From Wocania arenilitoris (lineage in GTDB: Bacteria > Bacteroidota > Bacteroidia > Flavobacteriales > Flavobacteriaceae), in assembly GCF_021728535.1 (NCBI RefSeq), contig NZ_JAKKDU010000013.1:47104-111103 (forward strand): a stretch of DNA of 64,000 nt. The letters run 5' to 3'. Below the pieces are notes generated by a model, which was not told the DNA's origin, made no database searches, and was given only the letters and a program-made list of their open reading frames with translations. A program made the position numbers and the translations under genes. Below, piece by piece: positions 8,108 through 15,900 of the stretch (position 1 is its first letter; every line of letters starts with the position of its first letter).

Positions 8108-10312
8108 ATGCTAACAGCAAAAAGTAACATTCATTCTGCACTAAAAAAGTATTTTGGGTTTAATAAATTCAAAGGATTACAAGAAGATGTAGTAAAAAGT
8201 ATTTTATCAAGAAAGCATACTTTTGTAATAATGCCAACAGGTGGCGGAAAATCACTATGTTATCAATTACCAGCATTAATGCAAGAAGGAACAGCCATAG
8301 TTGTTTCTCCATTAATAGCTTTAATGAAAAATCAGGTTGATGCTATTAGAGGAGTTTCTCAAGAAGAAGGTGTTGCACATGTACTTAATTCTTCATTAAA
8401 TAAAACAGAAGTAAAACGTGTAAAAGAAGACATTGTTAATGGCATTACTAAGTTGCTTTATGTAGCCCCAGAATCCTTAACCAAGGAAGAGAATGTCGAT
8501 TTTTTACGTACTGTAAAAGTGTCTTTTATGGCGATAGACGAAGCCCATTGTATAAGTGAATGGGGACACGATTTTAGACCCGAGTATAGAAATTTAAGAC
8601 ACATTATTAAAAGAATTGGAGACGATATTCCTATTATAGGGTTAACAGCTACCGCAACACCAAAAGTGCAAGAAGATATTATAAAAAACTTAGGAATTAC
8701 TGGTGCTACAACCTTTAAAGCATCATTTAACCGACCTAATTTGTATTATGAAGTTAGACCTAAAACCAAAAATGTTGATGTAGACATTATAAGATTTATA
8801 AAACAAAACGAAGGGAAATCAGGTATTGTTTATTGTTTAAGCAGAAAACGTGTTGAAGAATTAGCACAGGTACTACAAGTTAATGGAGTTAAAGCAGTAC
8901 CATATCATGCGGGTTTAGATGCCAAAACCAGATCCAGTCATCAAGATAAATTCCTTATGGAAGATGTAGATGTGGTTGTAGCAACTATTGCCTTTGGAAT
9001 GGGTATTGATAAGCCTGATGTGCGTTTTGTAATTCACCACGATATACCTAAAAGTATAGAAAGCTATTATCAAGAAACAGGTCGTGCAGGTAGAGATGGA
9101 GGTGAAGGACATTGTTTGGCATATTATGCATATAAGGATATAGAAAAGTTAGAAAAATTTATGTCTGGAAAACCTGTTGCTGAGCAGGAAATAGGGCAAG
9201 CTTTGTTGCAAGAAGTCGTCGCTTTTGCCGAAACATCAATATCTCGTAGAAAATTTATTTTGCATTATTTTGGTGAAGAATTTGATAATGAAACTGGTGA
9301 AGGTGGTAGTATGGATGATAATGTCCGTAATCCAAAAAAACAAAAAGAGGCAAAAAACGACGTTAAATTACTTTTAGAAACCATTAAAAAAACCAACGAA
9401 AAGTATAAATCTAAAGACTTAGTTAGTGTAATTATTGGTAAAGAAAATGCACTTATAAATTCTCATAGAACTAACGAACAAGACTTTTTTGGTAAAGGTA
9501 AAGAGCACGATAAAAAACATTGGATGGCACTATTAAGACAAGTGTTGGTTGCGGGGTATCTTAAAAAAGATATTGAAACTTATGGCGTTATAAAATTAAC
9601 AGCTTATGGTAAAGATTTTATAGAAAACCCAATGTCTTTTATGATGACCGAGGACCATATTTTTGAAGGCGAGCAAGAAGATGGCACAATAATAACCGCA
9701 GAAAAAGGAGGTGGGGCAGTTGCCGATGATGTATTAATGGGTATGCTTAAAGATTTACGTAAAAAGAATGCAAAAAAGCTTGGGGTTCCGCCGTTCGTTA
9801 TTTTTCAAGATCCATCTCTGGAAGATATGGCGTTAAAATACCCAATAACTATGTCTGAGCTTAGTAATGTTCATGGTGTTGGAGATGGAAAAGCTAAAAA
9901 ATATGGTAAAGATTTTGTAGACCTTATTTCTAAATATGTAGAAGAAAATGATATTATTCGTCCAGACGATTTAGTGGTAAAATCTACAGGAAGTAATTCA
10001 GCCAATAAACTATATATTATTCAAAATGTTGATAGAAAATTGCCTTTAGATGATATAGCTTCTTCTAAAAAAATGTCTATGGAAGACTTCATTAAAGAAA
10101 TGGAAGTCATAGTATATTCTGGTACAAAACTTAATATAAATTATTGGATTGATGAGATTTTAGATGAAGATCAACAAGAAGAGATTCACGAATATTTTAT
10201 GGAGTCTGAGTCTGATAGTATTGATGATGCCATTGAAGAATTTGATGGTGATTATGACGATGAAGAATTACGACTATACCGTATTAAATTTATAAGCGAA
10301 GTGGCTAACTAA
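8108..10312 (+). CDS. recQ: RecQ family ATP-dependent DNA helicase
   Basis: A 734-residue 3'-5' helicase. Motif I is PTGGGKS (43-49), motif II DEAH (144-147), motif III GLTATATP, motif V ATIAFGMGIDKPDVRFVIH and motif VI QETGRAGRDG. A winged-helix RQC region follows, then an HRDC-like segment near residues 580-650 (FVIFQDPSLEDMALKYPI, LSNVHGVGDGKAKKYG), and an acidic tail. The four zinc-binding cysteines normally found after the helicase core are absent: the first position is I378 (SISRRKF) and the CxNCDxC cluster is replaced around residues 397-405 by GEGGSMDDN. Divergent from the KdsD gene with about 200 bp between. Confidence 0.95.
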   Translation: MLTAKSNIHSALKKYFGFNKFKGLQEDVVKSILSRKHTFVIMPTGGGKSLCYQLPALMQEGTAIVVSPLIALMKNQVDAIRGVSQEEGVAHVLNSSLNKTEVKRVKEDIVNGITKLLYVAPESLTKEENVDFLRTVKVSFMAIDEAHCISEWGHDFRPEYRNLRHIIKRIGDDIPIIGLTATATPKVQEDIIKNLGITGATTFKASFNRPNLYYEVRPKTKNVDVDIIRFIKQNEGKSGIVYCLSRKRVEELAQVLQVNGVKAVPYHAGLDAKTRSSHQDKFLMEDVDVVVATIAFGMGIDKPDVRFVIHHDIPKSIESYYQETGRAGRDGGEGHCLAYYAYKDIEKLEKFMSGKPVAEQEIGQALLQEVVAFAETSISRRKFILHYFGEEFDNETGEGGSMDDNVRNPKKQKEAKNDVKLLLETIKKTNEKYKSKDLVSVIIGKENALINSHRTNEQDFFGKGKEHDKKHWMALLRQVLVAGYLKKDIETYGVIKLTAYGKDFIENPMSFMMTEDHIFEGEQEDGTIITAEKGGGAVADDVLMGMLKDLRKKNAKKLGVPPFVIFQDPSLEDMALKYPITMSELSNVHGVGDGKAKKYGKDFVDLISKYVEENDIIRPDDLVVKSTGSNSANKLYIIQNVDRKLPLDDIASSKKMSMEDFIKEMEVIVYSGTKLNINYWIDEILDEDQQEEIHEYFMESESDSIDDAIEEFDGDYDDEELRLYRIKFISEVAN

Positions 10313-10366
10313 CTAAAGTTAGTTGGAGGTTAAGGGTTTAAAAGTAAGAAGTGGCTAATTTCTCTT

Positions 10367-11977
10367 TTATTTGATATAACCTTTATTCTTATAAATTTGA
10401 ATATAGTAGTTGTTTAAACTATCGGAGTCCTTATATAGGTTTCTTAAATCGTTTAGTTTATCTTTAAGTTTGGTGGCTATTTCAGCATAGTTTTCATCAT
10501 TATAAACATTGTTCATTTCGTTTGGATCTTTTTTTCTATCATATAGCTCCCAAGCATCAACATCGTAATAATAGTGTATTAACTTGTAGTCTTTTGTTGC
10601 GATACCATAGTGTCGTTTAACTGCATGTTCTGCTGGGTATTCATAATAATGGTAATACACTGCATCCCTGTCCCAGACTTCTTTTTCTCCCTTTAACAAT
10701 GGCACCAAGCTTTTGCCCTGCATATCTTTTGGAGCTTCAATCCCCGCTATTTCTAAAAAGGTTTGGGCAAAATCTAGGTTTTGTACCATTTCATCTTCTG
10801 TAGTGCCAGGGGTAATTTTGTTTGGCCATTTAATAAGTAGGGGTGTTTTAAACGATTCATTATACATAAAGCGCTTATCGAACCAACCGTGCTCTCCTAG
10901 ATAAAATCCTTGATCGGAAGTGTACACAACAACAGTATTATGGCTTAAATTTTTGTCATCTAAATAATTTAATAACCTGCCTACATTATCATCAACAGCA
11001 GCTATACAACCTAAGTAATCCTGCATATAGCGTTGGTATTTCCAAACCATTAAAGTGGAATCATTCATTGTAGGGTATTCCGCTTTAAAGGCATCATTGA
11101 TTGGGTTGTATATAGATTCCCAACTGTGTCTTTGAGTATCTGTCATACGATTAGTAGCGTTATTGCGTAGTCCGTTATAATCAATGTTTAATTCATCAAT
11201 GGTTTTATCAGTTAACTTATTATCGTACCCTAAATGCATATGTTTTAAAATATTCATTTCGGCAGTTTTCGAGGCAGCTTCCCGTGTCTTGTAATCATCA
11301 AATAAACTTGTTGGTATAGGAAATGATTTTGTTGTGTATGTTTTGTAATGTCTCTCAGCAGGGAGCCAATTTCTATGTGGGGCTTTGTGCAAATACATTA
11401 ATAGAAAGGGCTTTATGGTATCCCTGCGCTTTTCCATCCAATCTATGGTAAGGTCGGTGATGATATCGGTTACATAACCATTAATGATGGTATCTCCTTT
11501 TTGGGTTATAAATTTCGGGTTGTAATAATCACCTTGCTCAGGTAGAATTTTAAATTCATCGAATCCTATAGGATTATTACCAAAATGCAGTTTGCCAAAC
11601 ATGGCGGTTTGGTATCCTGCCTCTTTAAATAATTGGGGAAAGGTAACATTAGTGGTGTCAAAAGGAGATAAGTTATCTATTTTGCCATTTATATGAGAAT
11701 GCTTTCCAGTAAGTATCACTGCTCTAGATGGTGCACAAATGGAATTGGTGACCGAAGCATTGGTGAACAATAGCCCCTCTTTTGCAATACGATCAATGTT
11801 GGGAGTTTCTATGAGCGTATTGTTGTATGCACTAATGGCTTGGTAGGCGTGGTCGTCAGACATTATAAAAACAATGTTAGGCTTTTTTGAAACTTTATTT
11901 TGTTTTGAAATGCAACTAAAATTAAAAAGCATTAATAACCCTATTAGTGCAGAAAGATATTTTGAAAATAAACACAT
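10367..11977 (-). CDS. Lipoprotein sulfatase (formylglycine type)
   Basis: A 536-residue sulfatase. With the start at 11977 the N-terminus is MCLFSKYLSALIGLLMLFNF followed by the lipobox Cys (C22), so it is probably a periplasmic or surface lipoprotein. The core begins PNIVFIMSDDHAYQA, giving the metal-binding D41-D42. The catalytic motif CAPSRAVILTGKHSHING carries C81, to be converted to formylglycine. Other metal and substrate residues are seen in MYLHKAPHRNWLPAE and YTSDQGFYLGEHGWFDKRFM. The family includes heparan, iduronate and other polysaccharide sulfatases; the substrate cannot be read here. A longer in-frame start at 12109 would put 44 odd residues before the signal. Convergent with recQ. 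No maturase with the expected cysteines is seen in the window. Confidence 0.9.
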   Translation of the reverse strand: MCLFSKYLSALIGLLMLFNFSCISKQNKVSKKPNIVFIMSDDHAYQAISAYNNTLIETPNIDRIAKEGLLFTNASVTNSICAPSRAVILTGKHSHINGKIDNLSPFDTTNVTFPQLFKEAGYQTAMFGKLHFGNNPIGFDEFKILPEQGDYYNPKFITQKGDTIINGYVTDIITDLTIDWMEKRRDTIKPFLLMYLHKAPHRNWLPAERHYKTYTTKSFPIPTSLFDDYKTREAASKTAEMNILKHMHLGYDNKLTDKTIDELNIDYNGLRNNATNRMTDTQRHSWESIYNPINDAFKAEYPTMNDSTLMVWKYQRYMQDYLGCIAAVDDNVGRLLNYLDDKNLSHNTVVVYTSDQGFYLGEHGWFDKRFMYNESFKTPLLIKWPNKITPGTTEDEMVQNLDFAQTFLEIAGIEAPKDMQGKSLVPLLKGEKEVWDRDAVYYHYYEYPAEHAVKRHYGIATKDYKLIHYYYDVDAWELYDRKKDPNEMNNVYNDENYAEIATKLKDKLNDLRNLYKDSDSLNNYYIQIYKNKGYIK

Positions 11978-12093
11978 ATTATATAAATTGAAATATAAAC
12001 TTGAGCAAATATATTCATATTTAATGAATTTTAATAGTTGATATGTTATTTTAATCTTTTTGATTATCATTTTTATAGGTATAATGCAATGGC

Positions 12094-12101
12094 TATCTTT
12101 G
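12094..12101 (+). promoter_or_regulatory. Bacteroidota -7 element (TATCTTTG) of the prolyl isomerase gene
   Basis: TATCTTTG at 12094-12101 is a perfect TAnnTTTG match 25 bp before the start at 12126. No canonical TTG is found 19-21 bp further upstream; an AT-rich TTTTTA occupies that place. Confidence 0.55.
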
Positions 12102-12125
12102 CGGCTCATTTAAAAACAGAATGTA

Positions 12126-13058
12126 ATGCAAAACGGATTATACGCAAAATTCAATACAACAAAAGGAGAAATTCTAGTAGCTTTAGAATACAAAAAAACT
12201 CCTGGAACAGTAGGTAACTTTGTGGCTTTAGCTGAAGGGAACTTAGAAAATTCGGTAAAATCTCAAGGAACGCCATATTATGATGGTTTAAAATTTCATA
12301 GGGTAATTCCAGATTTTATGATTCAAGGAGGTTGCCCACAAGGATCTGGTTCTGGTAACCCAGGTTATCAGTTTGATGATGAGTTTCATCCCGATTTAAA
12401 GCACGATGGTCCAGGTGTTTTATCAATGGCAAATGCTGGTCCAGGAACAAACGGAAGCCAATTTTTTATAACTCATATAGAAACACCTTGGCTGGATAAT
12501 AATCATACTGTTTTTGGAAAAGTAGAACATGGTCAAGAAGTTGTTGATGCTATAACACAAGGTGATAAAATTGAAACTTTAGAAATTGTTAGAGTTGGAG
12601 CAGATGCAGAGGCTTACAATGCAGTTGAAGCTTTTAGAACTTTTGAAGGTTCAAGAGAAAAACGCCTAGCAGAAGCTAAGGCATTAGCTGATGCAGAATT
12701 AGATAAAATTGCTGCCGGATTTAATAAAACCGATAGTGGTTTGCGTTACCAAATAATACAAGAAGGAAAAGGCATAAAGGCTGAAAAAGGTAAAACAGTG
12801 TCTGTTCATTACAAAGGTCAGTTGGTAGATGGGACAGTATTCGATTCATCATATAAACGTAATCAGCCATTAGAGTTTCCAGTAGGAATAGGACAGGTTA
12901 TTCCTGGTTGGGACGAAGGTATTTGTTTATTAAATGTTGGAGATAAAGCACGCTTAGTAATACCAAGTGATTTAGGTTACGGAAGTAAAGGAGCAGGTGG
13001 TGTAATCCCACCAAATGCAACATTAATTTTTGATGTTGAGTTGATGGATGTTAAGTAG
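12126..13058 (+). CDS. Cyclophilin-FKBP dual-domain peptidyl-prolyl isomerase
   Basis: A 310-residue protein without an evident signal peptide, so probably cytoplasmic. The cyclophilin domain spans about 1-160: [19 protein letters not shown], then [13 protein letters not shown] and the [12 protein letters not shown] segment. A linker of about 40 residues, rich in Ala, Glu and Lys, leads to an FKBP domain (about 205-310): [39 protein letters not shown] and [20 protein letters not shown]. Both active-site sets look intact. The protein would accelerate prolyl isomerisation in folding. Such one-chain fusions are known from Flavobacteriia and a few other groups. Divergent from the sulfatase gene. 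Confidence 0.93.
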   Translation: MQNGLYAKFNTTKGEILVALEYKKTPGTVGNFVALAEGNLENSVKSQGTPYYDGLKFHRVIPDFMIQGGCPQGSGSGNPGYQFDDEFHPDLKHDGPGVLSMANAGPGTNGSQFFITHIETPWLDNNHTVFGKVEHGQEVVDAITQGDKIETLEIVRVGADAEAYNAVEAFRTFEGSREKRLAEAKALADAELDKIAAGFNKTDSGLRYQIIQEGKGIKAEKGKTVSVHYKGQLVDGTVFDSSYKRNQPLEFPVGIGQVIPGWDEGICLLNVGDKARLVIPSDLGYGSKGAGGVIPPNATLIFDVELMDVK

Positions 13059-13183
13059 TATAATAAAGTACAAAAATAAAAGGTCGTATAAGAAGTATTT
13101 TTTAGGCGATTTATGACACTTCAAATTATTTAACTAATATTTTTTAACCCCTTAACAAAATTGTTCAGTTAAGTAGTTTTTGT

Positions 13184-13243
13184 TTTTAATAAACTTTTAT
13201 TTTAGTATAATTTATTTCAGTGATAAATACTAAACAATACAAA
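13184..13243. repeat. Upstream direct repeat, copy 1 (before azurin)
   Basis: A stretch of about 60 bp that recurs at 13909-13966. The identical core ttttagtataatttatttca (continuing to gtga) is at 13200-13223 here and 13926-13949 in the second copy. This copy ends about 70-90 bp before the azurin start. Shared upstream DNA suggests a common activator or a promoter duplication. Confidence 0.6.
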
Positions 13244-13255
13244 AGGTTATATGGT

Positions 13256-13263
13256 TATATTTG
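13256..13263 (+). promoter_or_regulatory. -7 element (TATATTTG) of the azurin gene
   Basis: TATATTTG at 13256-13263 fits TAnnTTTG exactly and lies 49 bp before the azurin ATG. A TTG at the usual -33 distance is missing, which would fit a promoter needing an activator bound at the repeat just upstream. Confidence 0.45.
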
Positions 13264-13312
13264 TACTGAAAATATTTACTTAGTAGAATAAACATAAATT
13301 AAAACACTAAAA

Positions 13313-13825
13313 ATGAAAACAATTAAATATGTATTATTATCTGTTTTTTCTTGTGCAATATTAGTAGGTTGCGGAGAAAAAGAAGAAAAAAAGAAAGAAG
13401 GTTTTTCGTACGAAAACAAAACAAAAGAAACTAAAAAAGTTGTAGAAGAAGATATAAGTAAGGTGGTTTTAACATCTAACGATTTAATGCAGTATAATAA
13501 AACTGAGATTAAAGTAAAAGCTGGGAAAAAAGTAAAATTAACACTTAGGCACATAGGAAAGTTAGATAAAAAAGTAATGGGGCATAACTTTGTTTTATTA
13601 AAGCAAGGTGTTAGTGTTTCAGAATTTGGAAACAAAGCGGCTACTTTTGCAAATAATGAGTATATCCCTAATGATACTCAGGATCTAATAGCACATACCA
13701 AATTAATTGGTGCAGGAGAAACAGCTGTTATAGAATTTGATGCTCCAAAACCTGGTGAGTACGATTTTTTATGTAGTTTTCCAGGGCATTATGCTATTAT
13801 GAAAGGAAAGTTTATTGTTGAGTAA
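13313..13825 (+). CDS. Azurin-like blue copper lipoprotein
   Basis: A 170-residue electron carrier. The signal peptide ends in a lipobox, ILVGC (C20), followed by a charged Lys/Glu linker to about residue 45. The azurin domain occupies 48-170: KVVLTSNDLMQYNKTEIKV, then MGHNFVLL with the first copper ligand His, and the C-terminal ligand loop CSFPGHYAIMKGKFIVE with Cys, His and Met. This is the type 1 copper site of azurin; the paired sequence EFDAPKPGEYDFLC is typical. It would act in the periplasm as a one-electron shuttle between cytochromes and redox enzymes. A terminator follows directly, so it is probably a one-gene transcript. The next two genes encode a DUF1080 protein and a haem-containing dehydrogenase, candidate partners. 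Confidence 0.93.
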   Translation: MKTIKYVLLSVFSCAILVGCGEKEEKKKEGFSYENKTKETKKVVEEDISKVVLTSNDLMQYNKTEIKVKAGKKVKLTLRHIGKLDKKVMGHNFVLLKQGVSVSEFGNKAATFANNEYIPNDTQDLIAHTKLIGAGETAVIEFDAPKPGEYDFLCSFPGHYAIMKGKFIVE

Positions 13826-13855
13826 AACATAAATAATAATTCTATCAAAAAATTA

Positions 13856-13886
13856 AAAAGTCTGAGTTTTACACTCAGATTTTTTT
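13856..13886 (+). terminator. Rho-independent terminator after azurin
   Basis: Perfect 7-bp stem TCTGAGT (13861-13867) / ACTCAGA (13873-13879), with the loop TTTAC, an A-rich left flank extending the stem, and a run of seven T at 13880-13886. It lies about 35 bp after the azurin stop. Confidence 0.85.
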
Positions 13887-13908
13887 ATGGATATAATATT
13901 ATTCTAGA

Positions 13909-13966
13909 TTTTAATAGCTTATTAATTTTAGTATAATTTATTTCAGTGAATAATACTGTACAAAAA
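13909..13966. repeat. Upstream direct repeat, copy 2 (before the DUF1080 gene)
   Basis: Second copy of the element at 13184-13243, with the identical 24-bp core at 13926-13949 and weaker similarity on either side (ttttaata before, ataatact and tacaaaa after). It ends about 45-60 bp before the start of the DUF1080/PA14 gene, after the azurin terminator, so it probably gives that gene pair its own promoter. Confidence 0.6.
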
Positions 13967-14011
13967 TGTTGATATAAATTTCTAAATTAGAGGTTTTAAT
14001 AGAAAATATAC

Positions 14012-15898
14012 ATGAAAATTAAACTTTTATTAATCCTTGTTTTTATTGGGCTTAATTTGCCTGCCCAAAATCAAATAAAACTTGACAATTTAAATGATTT
14101 TAAAGAACAAGCTGGAAACTGGAAAATAGTAGGAGATGTTACAGTAAATAGACATATTGATGTGCATCATAAAGAAACAGAAAAACACGATTTAAAAAAG
14201 AAAAATAGAAGAAGGAAGAAGGATTATGTTGAACCACCAAAAGCCATCACATTCACTCCCGGAACTGGAATTATTTTAAATATAAATGATAAAGAAAAAA
14301 ATGATGCTTTAATTACAAATTGGAAACACGGAGATTTAATACTTGAGTTAGAAGTATTACTTCCTAAAGGCTCTAATTCTGGTATATATTTTCAAGGCAG
14401 GTATGAATTACAAATTAAAGATAGTTGGGGTGTTAAAAACCCTTTAGGATCTGATATGGGTGGATTTCATAACAATTGGGAAAAAACTGAAAACAAAATA
14501 TTTAGAGGTATTCCTCCAACAAGTAATGCTTCAAAAGCTCCAGGATTATGGCAAAAATATAAGGTACATTTTCAGGCACCAAGATTTAACGATGCTGGTG
14601 AAAAAATTTCAAATGCTAAATTTATTTCAGTAGATTTAAATGGTGTTAGAATTCATAATAATGTTGAAGTTTCAACATATACTGGTGGTCCTATTGAAAA
14701 AAATGAAGTAGCAAAAGGGCCATTATTAATTCAAGGAAATCATGGTCCCGTAGCTATTCGTAATATAAAATATCAGGCATTTAGCGAACCTTCTGTTACG
14801 CTTACATCACTTTCACAAATTTCATATTTAGGAGCATTTAAGGGTTTAGAAGAGTTAAACGATCGCCACAAAGTATTTTCAGGAAAAGCAAAAGATATCA
14901 ATATACTTAGTTTAGGAGAAGAAGATAATTATGGTGTGATATACGTTGGTACTTTTAATGTAGAGGAAGAAGACGATTACACGTTTAGTGTTGGGTATAC
15001 AGGAGGTGTTAAATTAGTTGTTGATAACAATATAATTGTAGAAAATAATTCATCAAGTGCTCAAGAATTATTAAATGGTGAGATAAAATTATCAAAAGGG
15101 CAACACAAGTTTATCCTTATCAATATTAAATCTGCAGGTTGGAGAGCACCTCGGTTAGGACTATCAATTAAAACGAAATCTACCAATGCTACAGATTTTC
15201 ATGCCTATGATTCCTATCCACTTAATTTAAGTACTATATCTCCAATTTTTGTAGAACCAGATTCTAAACCACGTCTATTAAGGGCTTTTGTAGCTTTTAA
15301 AGGAGGTGGCAAAAGATTGTCTCACACTATTGGTGTTGGTACACCAGAAGGTGTAAATTATATTTACGATTTACAAGCAGCTAATCTTGTTGGTGTTTGG
15401 AGAGGCGATTTTGTTGACGCAACACCTATGTGGCATAATCGTGGAGACGGGTCCTTTAAACCAAGAGGAGATGTTCAATGGACATTTTTAAATCAACCTA
15501 TTGCACAACTTTCAAACTTTAATGAAGCATTCCCTAAAACTGGAATGGCTCCAGATTTTATTTCTAAAGGATATATTATTAATAAGGCTACAGGGTTGCC
15601 AATATTTAAACATCACTATAAAGGTGTTGATATTCAAAATAAAGTAACCATGGATGCTACCAATAATTATTTGATTCATGATATTCAATTTTCAAAATCT
15701 GGTTTAGCAAATTGGTACTGTAAGTTGGCTTCTGGAAAAGTTAAAAAAATGCCTGACGGTGCTTATCTTATAGAAAACGAGCAGTATTATGTTAAAGTTT
15801 TATCTGGACAAATTCCTATAGTAAGAGAAGTAAAAGGAGAAACAGAATTAATAATTCCTGTTGACGGTAGTAAAGTTAAATATGGAATAATTTGGTAA
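14012..15898 (+). CDS. Secreted DUF1080 (3-keto-disaccharide hydrolase-like) protein with PA14-like domain
   Basis: A 628-residue exported protein with a signal peptide MKIKLLLILVFIGLNLPAQ. Residues about 30-255 form a DUF1080 (concanavalin-like jelly roll) domain: LELEVLLPKGSNSGIYFQGR, YELQIKDSWG and IQGNHGPVAIRNIKYQAF. Residues about 265-395 resemble a PA14 domain (GVIYVGTFNVEEEDDYTFSV, GGVKLVVDN, GQHKFILINIKSAGWRAPRL). The last 230 residues form a third, beta-rich region that I do not recognise. The domain is known from 3-keto-glycoside hydrolases and lyases. It overlaps or abuts the following haem-dehydrogenase gene (2 bp to the chosen ATG), so the two are surely co-transcribed and possibly act on the same sugar. 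Confidence 0.82.
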   Translation: MKIKLLLILVFIGLNLPAQNQIKLDNLNDFKEQAGNWKIVGDVTVNRHIDVHHKETEKHDLKKKNRRRKKDYVEPPKAITFTPGTGIILNINDKEKNDALITNWKHGDLILELEVLLPKGSNSGIYFQGRYELQIKDSWGVKNPLGSDMGGFHNNWEKTENKIFRGIPPTSNASKAPGLWQKYKVHFQAPRFNDAGEKISNAKFISVDLNGVRIHNNVEVSTYTGGPIEKNEVAKGPLLIQGNHGPVAIRNIKYQAFSEPSVTLTSLSQISYLGAFKGLEELNDRHKVFSGKAKDINILSLGEEDNYGVIYVGTFNVEEEDDYTFSVGYTGGVKLVVDNNIIVENNSSSAQELLNGEIKLSKGQHKFILINIKSAGWRAPRLGLSIKTKSTNATDFHAYDSYPLNLSTISPIFVEPDSKPRLLRAFVAFKGGGKRLSHTIGVGTPEGVNYIYDLQAANLVGVWRGDFVDATPMWHNRGDGSFKPRGDVQWTFLNQPIAQLSNFNEAFPKTGMAPDFISKGYIINKATGLPIFKHHYKGVDIQNKVTMDATNNYLIHDIQFSKSGLANWYCKLASGKVKKMPDGAYLIENEQYYVKVLSGQIPIVREVKGETELIIPVDGSKVKYGIIW

Positions 15899-15900
15899 AC

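Noticed and set aside
10305..10324. Small inverted repeat after recQ (aactaact / agttagtt)
   Set aside because: The loop would be only two to four bases and no T-run follows, so a terminator cannot be supported.
10367..11977. The sulfatase and the SUMF1-fold gene at 54,055 as a matched enzyme-maturase pair
   Set aside because: They are 42 kb apart and the SUMF1-fold protein lacks the catalytic Cys arrangement.
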